NCBI RefSeq assembly: GCF_023715785.1
Contig: NZ_JAMBOX010000018.1
Coordinates: 36,201 to 100,200, forward strand
Reading direction: 5' to 3'
DNA: 64,000 nt
DNA from: Neobacillus niacini
GTDB lineage: Bacteria > Bacillota > Bacilli > Bacillales > Cytobacillaceae
The notes beneath the pieces were generated by a model. It saw nothing but the letters and a program-made list of their open reading frames with translations, had not been told where the DNA came from and ran no database searches. Shown piece after piece: positions 52,986 through 62,239 of this stretch (its first letter is position 1; the number at the start of each line of letters is the position of its first letter). Made by a program: the position numbers and the translations under genes.

Positions 52986-54338
52986 CTACTTAAGCTTATG
53001 CACCGCTTCGATAAAAATGTCTCCCCTGACTTCAAAAGTTTTGTATTGATCCCAGCTTGCGCAGGCAGGAGACAATAAAATAACATCCCCCGGTTCAGAG
53101 AAACCAAATGCGACAGGTACGGCCTTGTCAACATTATCGACACGCTGATGTTGTTTTATTCCCGCTTCCATGCCAACACGCTCAAGTTTGGCAGCAGTTT
53201 GCCCAAAGGTAATCAATGCTTTAGCATTCTTTAAATATGGAATCAGCTCATCGAACTCATTCCCGCGGTCAAGCCCGCCCGCCAAAAGTATTACTGGAGC
53301 CTCAAACGCGGCAAGCGCATTAATCGTTGCCAGCATATTCGTTGCCTTTGAGTCATTATAAAACTTTCTCCCTTTAACATCAGCGACATATTGCAAACGG
53401 TGCCTGACACCAGTAAACGTTTTTAATACCTCTTCAATCGCACTGTTATCGACACCTGAAAGTTTTGCCGCTGCCATGGCAGAAAGGATATTTTCAAGAT
53501 TATGGCGGCCAGGTAAGGCAATTTTCGTGATTTCTATCACTTGTTCACCGTTAAAGAAAATCCAGCCTTCTTTGAGATACGCTCCTTCCGTCAGTTCCCT
53601 TGTTGTTGAAAACGGAATGATTTTTGCTTGGGATCCTCGGGCGATATCCATTGTATCCTCTTGGTCCGCATTAACGATTAAGTACTCCCGCTCTGATTGA
53701 TTCTTCGTTATATTAGCTTTTGCCGCTTTGTATTCATTCCTCGTCCCATGATAGTCCAAATGCGCATCATAGAGGTTTGTAATAATCGCAATTTTTGGTT
53801 TGAACGTTTCAATCCCCATCAGCTGGAAGGATGATAATTCAATGACAATCGTATTGTCGGCTGTTGCCTCCTGGGCAACCCCAGAAGCTACCGTACCGAT
53901 ATTCCCAGCAATTAACGGCTGCTTGCCCCCGGCATTTAACATTTCATAAACAAGCGTTGTAGTTGTAGTTTTTCCGTTGGTCCCGGTAATTCCGACAAAT
54001 GGTGCCTCAGAAATTTGCCCTGCCAGCTCCACCTCGGTTATGACCGGTATTTGGCGCTCGATAGCAGCTTCAATGATCGGGTTGTTATAAGGTATTCCGG
54101 GATTTTTAACGATGAGCTCAAAACCTTCATCCAGAAGTTCGACCGGATGTTCGCCGCAAATGACCTTGATTCCTTGTTCCAATAGCCCCTGTGCCTCAGG
54201 ATTTTCCGAGAACGGCTTTTTGTCATTAACTGTTACAAACGCTCCAAGCCTATGTAAAAGAGAAGCAGCGGTAACGCCGCTTTTGGCCAATCCGAGAACG
54301 AGTATTTTTTTATGACGGTAAGAATTAATCTGCTTCAA
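52986..54338 (-). CDS. murD: UDP-N-acetylmuramoylalanine--D-glutamate ligase
   Basis: The 450-residue Mur ligase adds D-Glu. It shows the P-loop VGITGTNGKTTTTT (115-128), the substrate domain VLGLAKSGVTAA near 14-25, and the C-terminal YNDSKATN. It abuts mraY with no gap. Confidence 0.97.
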   Translation of the reverse strand: MKQINSYRHKKILVLGLAKSGVTAASLLHRLGAFVTVNDKKPFSENPEAQGLLEQGIKVICGEHPVELLDEGFELIVKNPGIPYNNPIIEAAIERQIPVITEVELAGQISEAPFVGITGTNGKTTTTTLVYEMLNAGGKQPLIAGNIGTVASGVAQEATADNTIVIELSSFQLMGIETFKPKIAIITNLYDAHLDYHGTRNEYKAAKANITKNQSEREYLIVNADQEDTMDIARGSQAKIIPFSTTRELTEGAYLKEGWIFFNGEQVIEITKIALPGRHNLENILSAMAAAKLSGVDNSAIEEVLKTFTGVRHRLQYVADVKGRKFYNDSKATNMLATINALAAFEAPVILLAGGLDRGNEFDELIPYLKNAKALITFGQTAAKLERVGMEAGIKQHQRVDNVDKAVPVAFGFSEPGDVILLSPACASWDQYKTFEVRGDIFIEAVHKLK

Positions 54339-55313
54339 TTACAACCACACCTCTATATAGATTCCAAGAACTGCAAACAGTAAGCCAACGCTCCAAAAAG
54401 TTACGACAACCCGCCATTCGGACCAGCCAATAAGTTCATAATGATGATGTAATGGGCTCATTCTAAAAATCCGTTTTCCGGTTGTTTTAAATGAGGCAAC
54501 CTGAAGAATGACCGATAGGGTTTCAATGACAAACACACCGCCAATAAGAAGCAGCAGCACTTCAAGCTTGGTCATAATTGAAATGGCCGCGATTGCTCCC
54601 CCTAGGGCCAACGATCCGGTATCCCCCATAAACACCTTTGCCGGATGAGCATTAAACACAAGAAACCCGAGCACTGCCCCGACAATCGCTACCGAAAAGA
54701 TGGCTATTTCCATTTGCGATTGATTCCAGGCCAAGACAGCAAATGCCCCAAAGGCTATCGCAGCGGTACCTGACACGAGACCGTCGAGTCCATCAGTCAG
54801 ATTTACAGCATTGGAAAAGCCTACCAGCCAGAACACAATGAAAATAACAAAAAACCATCCCAGATCAATTGTCTTGTCAGTAAGCGGGATTCCAATCTCG
54901 GTAGAAAAATCGTTTTGTTTATAAACCAAATAAAAAATAACGGAAATAATAATTTGTCCAAGCAGTTTTTGTCTGGATGTTAACCCAAGGTTCCGCTTTA
55001 GTGCCACTTTGATAAAATCATCCAAAAAGCCAAGCAGACCGAATCCAAGCGTCACCAATAACAGCAAATAAGTTTTTACGGTCGGTTCAGAAAATTTACC
55101 GGTCATGACAATCGTGGTAATGACGATTGAAAATAAAATCATAATACCACCCATCGTCGGGGTTCCCGATTTCTTTTGATGGGATTTGGGACCTTCCTCA
55201 CGAATGCTTTGTCCAAATTTCAATCTTCGTAAGAAGGGAATAAAAACTGGAGAGAGCAATACTGATATTAGAAATGCCATGATGATTGTGAAAAATATAA
55301 CTTGCTCAAGCAT
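54339..55313 (-). CDS. mraY: Phospho-N-acetylmuramoyl-pentapeptide transferase
   Basis: The 324-residue membrane enzyme makes lipid I from UDP-MurNAc-pentapeptide and undecaprenyl phosphate. It has about ten helices, GTPTMGG (near 50), the catalytic LDDFIK, NLTDGLDGL, and FMGDTGSLALGG, plus the HHHYEL loop. It starts 3 nt after the orphan MurF-like gene. Confidence 0.97.
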   Translation of the reverse strand: MLEQVIFFTIIMAFLISVLLSPVFIPFLRRLKFGQSIREEGPKSHQKKSGTPTMGGIMILFSIVITTIVMTGKFSEPTVKTYLLLLVTLGFGLLGFLDDFIKVALKRNLGLTSRQKLLGQIIISVIFYLVYKQNDFSTEIGIPLTDKTIDLGWFFVIFIVFWLVGFSNAVNLTDGLDGLVSGTAAIAFGAFAVLAWNQSQMEIAIFSVAIVGAVLGFLVFNAHPAKVFMGDTGSLALGGAIAAISIMTKLEVLLLLIGGVFVIETLSVILQVASFKTTGKRIFRMSPLHHHYELIGWSEWRVVVTFWSVGLLFAVLGIYIEVWL

Positions 55314-55316
55314 CTA

Positions 55317-55766
55317 TTATCCCCTCCCTTCGCGATTGTGATCTTGCTTTTCACTTAGTTGTTTAAGCATTACAGCAATATCATATGTTTTATGATTTTT
55401 ATTAAGAAGTTTTTTATTAGAAATTTTAAAGTTTGTCATTTCCATAATACAATCTGTTTCTCCATTTAGTTTTTCATTGTAGTGCTGAATAATTCGGATG
55501 ACCGCCTCGAGAGGGTCATCTGCAAAAAATACCGGAAAATGATTAGGAGTATACCGAGGCAGTTGTTCGCCTTTAGTCCAAATAGCTGCTACAGCTCCAT
55601 TGGCTATTGCACGGGACAGCTCTCTAGACTCCTCTCCAAGCGGCACAAATAATCCTCGAGGCTGGATTTCATCTGCCTGGTCGGTTACCGTATAAAATTC
55701 CATCTCGACGGTAACCCCCTGCATTTCCGAAAATAAATGTGCTACATCGTTAAAGCTTAACAGCAT
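55317..55766 (-). CDS. Orphan MurF N-terminal domain protein
   Basis: The 149-residue protein matches only the N-terminal UDP-binding domain of MurF. Residues 1-100 align as VTDQADEIQPRGLFVPLGEE, AIANGAVAAIW and FPVFFADDPLEAVIRIIQHY. The P-loop, central ATPase domain and C-terminal domain of a true MurF are missing, and the last 50 residues are unlike MurF. It lies exactly between murE and mraY, where murF sits in many bacteria, 2 nt after murE and 3 nt before mraY. It cannot be a ligase by itself; it may be a relic or a binding or regulatory protein. Confidence 0.8.
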   Translation of the reverse strand: MLLSFNDVAHLFSEMQGVTVEMEFYTVTDQADEIQPRGLFVPLGEESRELSRAIANGAVAAIWTKGEQLPRYTPNHFPVFFADDPLEAVIRIIQHYNEKLNGETDCIMEMTNFKISNKKLLNKNHKTYDIAVMLKQLSEKQDHNREGRG

Positions 55767-55768
55767 GA

Positions 55769-57229
55769 TTATCTCTCCTTAATTGCTTCCTTCGCAACCA
55801 GCCGGTCATCAAAATCATGAACGACACTGCCAATGATTTGGTATGTTTCATGACCTTTCCCGGCAATTAGGATGACATCATCTGTCGAAGCCTGACGAAT
55901 CGCATGATGGATGGCTTCCCTGCGGTCCGGGATGATCTGATATGCTTCACCCTTAACCCCTGCTTCCATTTCCGAGAGGATGGCCAAAGGGTCTTCGCTT
56001 CTTGGGTTATCGGAAGTGAAAATGGGGTCTGTTCCATATTGACAGGCAATTTGCGCCATTAACGGCCGTTTCGTGCGATCGCGGTCCCCGCCGCAGCCGA
56101 CAATGACAAAAATTCTTTTTTGGGCAAAATGCTGAATGGTCTTAAGCACATTTTCAAGGCTATCCGGGGTATGGGCATAATCGACAATGACAGTAAAATC
56201 CTGACCAGCGCGGACAAGTTCAACTCTGCCTGACACTCCTGGGAGAGTTTCCAGCGACTGAATGATATCGGTTATCTTGATTCCCGAGACGATCGATGCC
56301 GCAATCGCCGCCAGGGTGTTATAGACACTGAATTTCCCGATAAATTGAATTTGTACCGGATGCTGTTTCTGCCCAATAACGAGATCAAATTGCGTACCGG
56401 ATGCAGTCATCCTGATATTTTTTGCCATGATATCGGCTGGCGAATCAATCCCATATGTAACCACGAGTCCGGCCGTTGACCGTTTAAACATTTCTGTCGC
56501 AGGGTCATCTGCATTTAATACGGCATACTTGGGATGATTATGGTTGAATGTATTGCCTAGCTGAGCAAACAACAAGCTTTTTGCACGCCGGTACTCATCC
56601 ATGGTTTTATGGTAATCAAGGTGATCCTGTGTCAGGTTGCTAAACACCGCCACATCAAAATCACAGCCATGCACCCTGCCCAAATCAAGAGCATGGGACG
56701 ATACCTCCATTACACAGGTATCAACACCTGCATCTGCCATTTGCCTAAACGTCTTCTGCAATGTTAGGCTTTCAGGCGTTGTATTTTTGGTTTCAATGGC
56801 CTGGGCCGCAATTTTGGTATACATCGTGCCAATCAGTCCTGTTTGATGGCCGGAATCTGAAAATATTTTTTCAATCATGTGGCTCGTTGTCGTTTTTCCA
56901 TTTGTTCCGGTAATACCGATTAAATGCAGCTTTCTGGTTGGCTGCCCGTAAAAAGCATCCGCAAGTACCGCCATTGCTCTCGCAGTGTCGTTGACGACAA
57001 TTACTGGTACATCTAGCGGGAGCATTCGTTCTGCCAATATCGCAACAGCGCCGTTTTGGACAGCGGAATCTGCAAAATCATGGCCGTCCACCGTATAGCC
57101 TTTTATACAAATAAATAAGCTCCCTGGCCCAACCTTACGATTATCATTTTCGATCGAGGTTATGTCCGGGTCCGCTCCCTCATATGGGGTTAATAGATGC
57201 AAATGTTCAATCAGCTTTTGTAGCTTCAT
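55769..57229 (-). CDS. murE: UDP-MurNAc-tripeptide synthetase (meso-DAP adding)
   Basis: The 486-residue Mur ligase has the P-loop GTNGKTTT (108-115) and the DNPR motif (407-410), which marks meso-diaminopimelate as substrate. An in-frame start 78 nt upstream is open, but family alignment (MKLQKLIEHL) supports the ATG at 57229. It is separated from spoVD by a 356-bp gap with a dispersed repeat and a terminator. Confidence 0.96.
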   Translation of the reverse strand: MKLQKLIEHLHLLTPYEGADPDITSIENDNRKVGPGSLFICIKGYTVDGHDFADSAVQNGAVAILAERMLPLDVPVIVVNDTARAMAVLADAFYGQPTRKLHLIGITGTNGKTTTSHMIEKIFSDSGHQTGLIGTMYTKIAAQAIETKNTTPESLTLQKTFRQMADAGVDTCVMEVSSHALDLGRVHGCDFDVAVFSNLTQDHLDYHKTMDEYRRAKSLLFAQLGNTFNHNHPKYAVLNADDPATEMFKRSTAGLVVTYGIDSPADIMAKNIRMTASGTQFDLVIGQKQHPVQIQFIGKFSVYNTLAAIAASIVSGIKITDIIQSLETLPGVSGRVELVRAGQDFTVIVDYAHTPDSLENVLKTIQHFAQKRIFVIVGCGGDRDRTKRPLMAQIACQYGTDPIFTSDNPRSEDPLAILSEMEAGVKGEAYQIIPDRREAIHHAIRQASTDDVILIAGKGHETYQIIGSVVHDFDDRLVAKEAIKER

Positions 57230-57355
57230 GGTAATCTCAATCCTCTCAGTTGACCATACATCTTTTTGCCGGAATCGCTTGCTGAAACCCTCCGGCAGAA
57301 GTCCCACCTTATTTTACATGAAAATAGATTTTTTTGCTATTTTGTTATGGACATT

Positions 57356-57537
57356 TTTAAGAAAAGCGGAAACGCCTTCGGAACAAGCACAGCTTGTTCC
57401 TGCGAAGCTTATTCTCCCAGTAGCTTCCCTTAGTGGTCAGCCTCGACAAGCTTAAGACGTTCCCTGCAGGATGGGCCTGCCCTCCGGAAGGGGACGGCTT
57501 AAGACCTCGAGGGGCTAGGCGTTGAAGCTAGACATTT
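57356..57537. repeat. Dispersed intergenic repeat, long copy (family A)
   Basis: About 180 bp beginning GAAAAGCGGAAACGCC and ending GGCGTTGAAGCTAGACA, with an inner palindrome GAACAAGCACAGCTTGTTC. A degenerate copy lies at 40185-40270. It sits in the spoVD-murE gap upstream of murE. I associate this kind of element with Bacillus-type genomes, but have no database check. Confidence 0.8.
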
Positions 57538-57566
57538 GTAAAAGAAACTCGCCAATTTTGGCGAGT
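57538..57566 (-). terminator. Intrinsic terminator after spoVD
   Basis: Minus-strand ACTCGCCA and TGGCGAGT, a four-base loop, then TTCTTTTAC. It separates the pbpB-spoVD group from murE, so murE likely has another promoter or read-through. Confidence 0.85.
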
Positions 57567-57585
57567 CTCTGTGTTGTTCATTGGG

Positions 57586-59505
57586 TTAATCTCCGCTCCC
57601 GAAATAAAGTCTGATTTTTGAACCTTCCTTCACCTTTGTTCCCGGTGCCGGTGACTGTCTTACAACTACATTCCCTTCCCCGCTCGCATCGATTTTCAAA
57701 TTGAACATTTGCTCATGAAGTTCCATTTTTGTCATGCCGACAAAGTCAGGCAGTACAATCGGCGGTGTATCCGGCCATTTAATTTTTTTGTCAATTTGTT
57801 CTTTTCTTGGTTCTATGCCCATGGCGCTCAAGCCATCCTTCATAATATTGCCCACGATCGGCGCACTTACAGTACCCCCGAAGGCGGTTACACCTTTTGG
57901 ATTATCGACCGCGACATAAACAACAATCTGCGGGTCATCTGCTGGTGCAAAACCAATGAATGAAACGATGAAGTTATTCTCCAAATAGCGGCCGCCTTCG
58001 GCTTTTTGCGCCGTTCCGGTTTTCCCGCCAATTCGATAAGAATCAACAAATGCCCTGCCCCCGGTTCCTTGAGCAACGACACTTTCCAGTGCATGGCGGA
58101 TTTCTTCTGAGGTTTCCTCGGTAATGACTCTTCGCTTCTCCACCGGGGTATTTCTCATAACGACCTCTTTTGTTACCGGGTCAATTAATTCCTTGGCTAT
58201 ATATGGTTTATATAAAATTCCGCCGTTCACGGCGGCAGATACAGCTGCTACCTGCTGGATCGGCGTTACTGAAACGCCTTGACCAAATGCAGTTGTCGCC
58301 TGTTCAACCGGTCCGACCCGATTCATATTAAACAGGATTCCTGTTCCTTCCCCCTGAAGATCGATCCCCGTTTTTTGGCCAAAGCCAAAATCCTTTATAT
58401 ATTTAAAAAGCTTCTCCTTGCCAAGCCGTTCGCCTAATTCCACAAAACCGGGGTTACAGGAGTTTTGGACGACTTCAAGGAAGGTTTGGCTCCCGTGACC
58501 ACCACGTTTCCAGCATTTCAACCGGGCTCCCGCCACCTGAACTGAACCTGAATCATGAAAATGCTCTTTTTCCAAATCCACTTTTCCTTCGTTCAACGCA
58601 GCTGCCAAGGTGATAATTTTAAACGTGGATCCTGGCTCATACGTCATCCACACCGGGAGATTTCGGTTATACACCTCTTGCGGGACATTGCGGAAATTGG
58701 CCGGATCAAATGTAGGACGACTCGACATCGCCAATATTTCCCCGTTATTCGGGTTCATCGCGATGGCGATAATCCCGTCCGGATTATATTTTGCTTCGGC
58801 AATATCCAGCTCCCGTTCGACGATCGTCTGGATTTTTGTATCAATGGTCAGTTTCAAATCCAAGCCTTTAACAGGGTGCTCGTAATCATCGGCCATATCA
58901 TTCATTCGTTCGCCCTTGGCATTGGCATAAAATTTGACTGAGCCGCGTTCTCCGTTCAGTTCTTTGTCATAATACTTTTCCAAGCCCATTAATCCTTGGT
59001 TGTCCACTCCTGCAAACCCAAGTACATGGGACAGATAGCTGTTAAAGGGATAGTGCCTTTTTGAATCTTCTCCGATATAAATCCCCTCAAGACCGAGTGC
59101 CCTTATTTCCTTGGCCTTTTCGTGAGAGATTTTCCTGCCTTCCTTAATACGAACAATCCGCTCTTTTTGGGTAATGTCGCGGTATGCTTTTTCCTTGGGC
59201 ATATTCAGCACACTCGCCAATTTTTCCGCAGTGGCTGCGGGATCCTTTATTTGTCTTGGTACGACCCAGACTGTCGGCGCACTAATATTGGTGGCTAATG
59301 CAACTCCATTCCGGTCGACGATTTCTCCGCGCTCTGGTTCAAATGGTATATTTCGGCTCCATGAGTCCTTGGCTCTCGCGGTCAGCATGTCACCCAGGAC
59401 AAACTGTACATAGCCAAGCCGAACGTCAATGACCAAGAAAATAAGAATTCCGACGACTAGTGTAACTAATAAGCGTTTACGGACCGTAACATTGGATACG
59501 CGCAT
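57586..59505 (-). CDS. spoVD: Sporulation-specific class B penicillin-binding protein SpoVD
   Basis: The 639-residue transpeptidase has an N-terminal membrane helix (about 12-32), a PBP dimer domain and the transpeptidase domain with S293 in YEPGSTFK, SCN in QNSCNPGF and KTG in GKTGTAQK. One C-terminal PASTA domain (about 575-635) follows. It makes the spore cortex with SpoVE. The start MRVSNVTVRKR matches B. subtilis; a TTG 12 nt earlier is too close to GGAGG. Confidence 0.96.
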   Translation of the reverse strand: MRVSNVTVRKRLLVTLVVGILIFLVIDVRLGYVQFVLGDMLTARAKDSWSRNIPFEPERGEIVDRNGVALATNISAPTVWVVPRQIKDPAATAEKLASVLNMPKEKAYRDITQKERIVRIKEGRKISHEKAKEIRALGLEGIYIGEDSKRHYPFNSYLSHVLGFAGVDNQGLMGLEKYYDKELNGERGSVKFYANAKGERMNDMADDYEHPVKGLDLKLTIDTKIQTIVERELDIAEAKYNPDGIIAIAMNPNNGEILAMSSRPTFDPANFRNVPQEVYNRNLPVWMTYEPGSTFKIITLAAALNEGKVDLEKEHFHDSGSVQVAGARLKCWKRGGHGSQTFLEVVQNSCNPGFVELGERLGKEKLFKYIKDFGFGQKTGIDLQGEGTGILFNMNRVGPVEQATTAFGQGVSVTPIQQVAAVSAAVNGGILYKPYIAKELIDPVTKEVVMRNTPVEKRRVITEETSEEIRHALESVVAQGTGGRAFVDSYRIGGKTGTAQKAEGGRYLENNFIVSFIGFAPADDPQIVVYVAVDNPKGVTAFGGTVSAPIVGNIMKDGLSAMGIEPRKEQIDKKIKWPDTPPIVLPDFVGMTKMELHEQMFNLKIDASGEGNVVVRQSPAPGTKVKEGSKIRLYFGSGD

Positions 59506-59585
59506 ATTTTGTGACAAGCCTCCTTTATATCATCGTTTATTAATATGCTTGTACCAGTCAGATTAGAACGTTTCCGAATTATGCA

Positions 59586-59609
59586 AAAAAGAGACCGAGT
59601 TCGGTCTCT
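59586..59609 (-). terminator. Intrinsic terminator after pbpB
   Basis: Minus-strand AAGAGACCGA and TCGGTCTCTT form a perfect hairpin followed by TTTTGC. It implies that spoVD can be transcribed separately in sporulation. Confidence 0.88.
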
Positions 59610-59613
59610 TTAG

Positions 59614-61851
59614 TTAGTCCTGCATCACTTCATCTTCATTTTTTTGCCCTTCGGCATTTCCCGCTTGTTCCTGCACGGTTGCTTCAGCGTCCCACTGCTC
59701 CTCAGGGGTTTTCATATCAACAATCAGGAAATCCCCTTTATTTAACAGTGCTTTAGGTTTTATATTTTGCTGGACGACATAACCCTTGCCCTTTGCATTC
59801 AGTTTTAATTGTGCGATATTGGAAACCTTCATGACATCCCGGAGCGACCAGCCTGTCATGTCCGGTGCGGTCAGTTCTCCGTTCGTTTTCAAGATGACCT
59901 TTTCTCCTTCCAACAGATTGGTACCGGCCTTGGGTAACTGCCCCGTCACTTCCGTGCCATTTCCAAGCACAACTGCTTCAATTCCCTTGTTTGTTAAGGT
60001 TTTCACAGCTTCAGTGACGTTCAGCCCTGTCAATTTATCCAATTTATTGATGGACGTTTTTTCAACCACTGATGGTTGAATATTTAAATAGTGGAGGCTG
60101 TTTTTCATAATCGGATTAAAAATAGCCGAAACTGGGATGGCACCAATGTTGGTATCTGCTCCTTCAAGCTCTGGCTGCTGGACAGCCACATAGACAATCA
60201 GCTTGGGGTCATCCGCTGGGGCCATGCCTAAAAATGAATAGAGATAATTGTTAACACCCTTTAAATATCCTCCAGGTCCCGGAATATTGGCAGTACCCGT
60301 TTTTCCGGCAACACTGTAGCCTTCAATTTGATAACGGCCGCCGGTTCCTTTTGGTGCGGTCACAACTGTTTCCAGATAATCACGTACAGTTTTCGCGGTT
60401 TCGGCGGATATAGGCTGAGACACAACCTCAACTCCCGTCTCCTTTACCGTTTCACCTGTATCATGATTGACAATTTTTTTGACAACATGCGGCCTCACCA
60501 TTTTTCCATCATTGGCAATAGCGGTAGCGGCCTGGATTTGTTGAATTGGTGTAATCGCAGTCCCTTGTCCATATGCGGTGGTGATTTTTTCAATTGGATA
60601 GGTGTAGCGGATTTTTCCGCTTGTTTCGTCAGGCAATTCAATCCCTGTTGGTTTATCGAAACCAAATTTACTCAAATATTCTCTAAATTTCTCAAAGCCC
60701 AACTTTTCATTAGCGATTTTTGCAAAGGCAACATTTGAAGACCGCTGAACCCCTTCGAGATAAGTAATTGGCCCCCAACCGTAGCCATTATGGTCATGAA
60801 TGGCCTGACTTCTCTCCGTTACCCGATAAGAACCTGATTGATACACTTCATCCGGATTAAAGACGCCCTCCTGGACAGCAGCCGCAAGCGTAAATATTTT
60901 CATCGTCGAACCCGGTTCAAAGGACGTTTCTATCGCTTCATTATGCCAACTATCCTTGATACCCTGCTTTGAAGTCGGATGAAAACTCGGGCGCTGGCCC
61001 ATCGCCAAAATATCACCCGTTTTCGGATCGGCGACAATCGCAATGATTTTTTTTGGTTTATACTGAGCGGCAGCCTTGTCCATTGCATCTTCCAAAAAGG
61101 TTTGAATTTTTTTATCGATTGTTAAATAGATATCGTCCCCATTACGGGCTGGGGTAACCTTCTCTTTTCCGTCAGGAAGAATATACCCCCATAAGTCACT
61201 TTCATAATTGATTTTCCCATTCGTCCCGGTCAATTCCTCATTAAACGCTTTTTCTATCCCCATTTTTCCTTCGGTTTTATAGGTACTGTTCTCCTGTTCA
61301 ATCCGGTCCGCATATCCCACCACATGGGAGGCGAATATTCCGTTCGGATAAAACCGTTTTGCATCGCGGGTAAAGACAATTCCAGGCAATTTTAAACTCT
61401 CGATTTTTTTCTTCGTTTCATGAGTAATATCTCTGCCGGCTTTGCCAAATTCCACCTGAAACCTTCCCTTTTTTGTTAGAATGCTATAAATCTCGGATTC
61501 GTCCATTTTAATATACTTAGCAAGTTCCCTGGCCGTTTTTTCCGGATCCTTAACATGCCTCGGTTTTTTCTTGTCAGTGGTCATACTTTTATCAAGGATG
61601 GCAACCAGCTTGTAGGCTGCTGTATCCTCCGCAACCACTTCTCCGTTCCGGTCCAAAATATTACCCCTGGCAGCCTGCAGGGTTCCTTCCCGGCTGTATT
61701 TTTGCTGTGCCTTTGCCGCAAGCGGCTGCCCGTGGACTTCACCGCTAATTTGGATTGTAAAATACCTGACCAGCAATACAAAAAAGAGCAGGCCGAATAT
61801 TACAAACAATATCGCTGCTCCTGCATTCATATATGGCTGTTTCTTGTTCAT
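59614..61851 (-). CDS. pbpB: Septal class B penicillin-binding protein PBP 2B
   Basis: The 745-residue transpeptidase is essential for septal wall synthesis. It has one membrane helix (about 11-32), a dimer domain, the catalytic S315 in FEPGSTMK, SSN in QRSSNVAF, and KTG in AGKTGTANI. Two PASTA domains follow near 605-720. It overlaps ftsL as ATGA and works with it and DivIC/DivIB. Confidence 0.97.
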   Translation of the reverse strand: MNKKQPYMNAGAAILFVIFGLLFFVLLVRYFTIQISGEVHGQPLAAKAQQKYSREGTLQAARGNILDRNGEVVAEDTAAYKLVAILDKSMTTDKKKPRHVKDPEKTARELAKYIKMDESEIYSILTKKGRFQVEFGKAGRDITHETKKKIESLKLPGIVFTRDAKRFYPNGIFASHVVGYADRIEQENSTYKTEGKMGIEKAFNEELTGTNGKINYESDLWGYILPDGKEKVTPARNGDDIYLTIDKKIQTFLEDAMDKAAAQYKPKKIIAIVADPKTGDILAMGQRPSFHPTSKQGIKDSWHNEAIETSFEPGSTMKIFTLAAAVQEGVFNPDEVYQSGSYRVTERSQAIHDHNGYGWGPITYLEGVQRSSNVAFAKIANEKLGFEKFREYLSKFGFDKPTGIELPDETSGKIRYTYPIEKITTAYGQGTAITPIQQIQAATAIANDGKMVRPHVVKKIVNHDTGETVKETGVEVVSQPISAETAKTVRDYLETVVTAPKGTGGRYQIEGYSVAGKTGTANIPGPGGYLKGVNNYLYSFLGMAPADDPKLIVYVAVQQPELEGADTNIGAIPVSAIFNPIMKNSLHYLNIQPSVVEKTSINKLDKLTGLNVTEAVKTLTNKGIEAVVLGNGTEVTGQLPKAGTNLLEGEKVILKTNGELTAPDMTGWSLRDVMKVSNIAQLKLNAKGKGYVVQQNIKPKALLNKGDFLIVDMKTPEEQWDAEATVQEQAGNAEGQKNEDEVMQD

Positions 61852-62207
61852 TTCTCCTGCACAACCTTGACGTTATTTTCGTTTAAAACAAGACCCATCT
61901 GTTTGGCTTTTTCATAAATTCGCTCATACGTGCTTAGTTCACTGACCTGAACTTTCAGATCGCTATTGACCTTTTTCTGTTCCTTAACCTGCGCTTCAAT
62001 GGCTTGAATTTCCTGGTTAACTTCATAGATTTTGGCTTGATTTGAGATGAGGTGTACAGCACCAAAACAAATAATTCCAGCGAAAGCAACACCTATGATT
62101 TTTTCTCCTGGAGTCAGCCAGGATTTCTTTATCTTTACTTCTCTCCCCTGATGGACTGTTTGTTCAACTCGCTGCTGCTGACCCAAACTCCTGGCAAGAT
62201 TACTCAT
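61848..62207 (-). CDS. ftsL: Cell-division protein FtsL
   Basis: The 119-residue bitopic protein has a basic cytosolic tail, one membrane helix (about 36-55) and a coiled coil outside (about 58-100). It is short-lived in B. subtilis and forms a complex with DivIC. It lies between rsmH and pbpB. Confidence 0.93.
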   Translation of the reverse strand: MSNLARSLGQQQRVEQTVHQGREVKIKKSWLTPGEKIIGVAFAGIICFGAVHLISNQAKIYEVNQEIQAIEAQVKEQKKVNSDLKVQVSELSTYERIYEKAKQMGLVLNENNVKVVQEK

Positions 62208-62239
62208 TCTTTCCCCTCCGAATAAAATTTATATTTGTT

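Noticed and set aside
59518..59585. Sigma-E promoter for spoVD (GCATATT -35)
   Set aside because: The -35 is perfect, but no CATACA-T -10 lies at 14-15 bp; the nearest match is at 10 bp.
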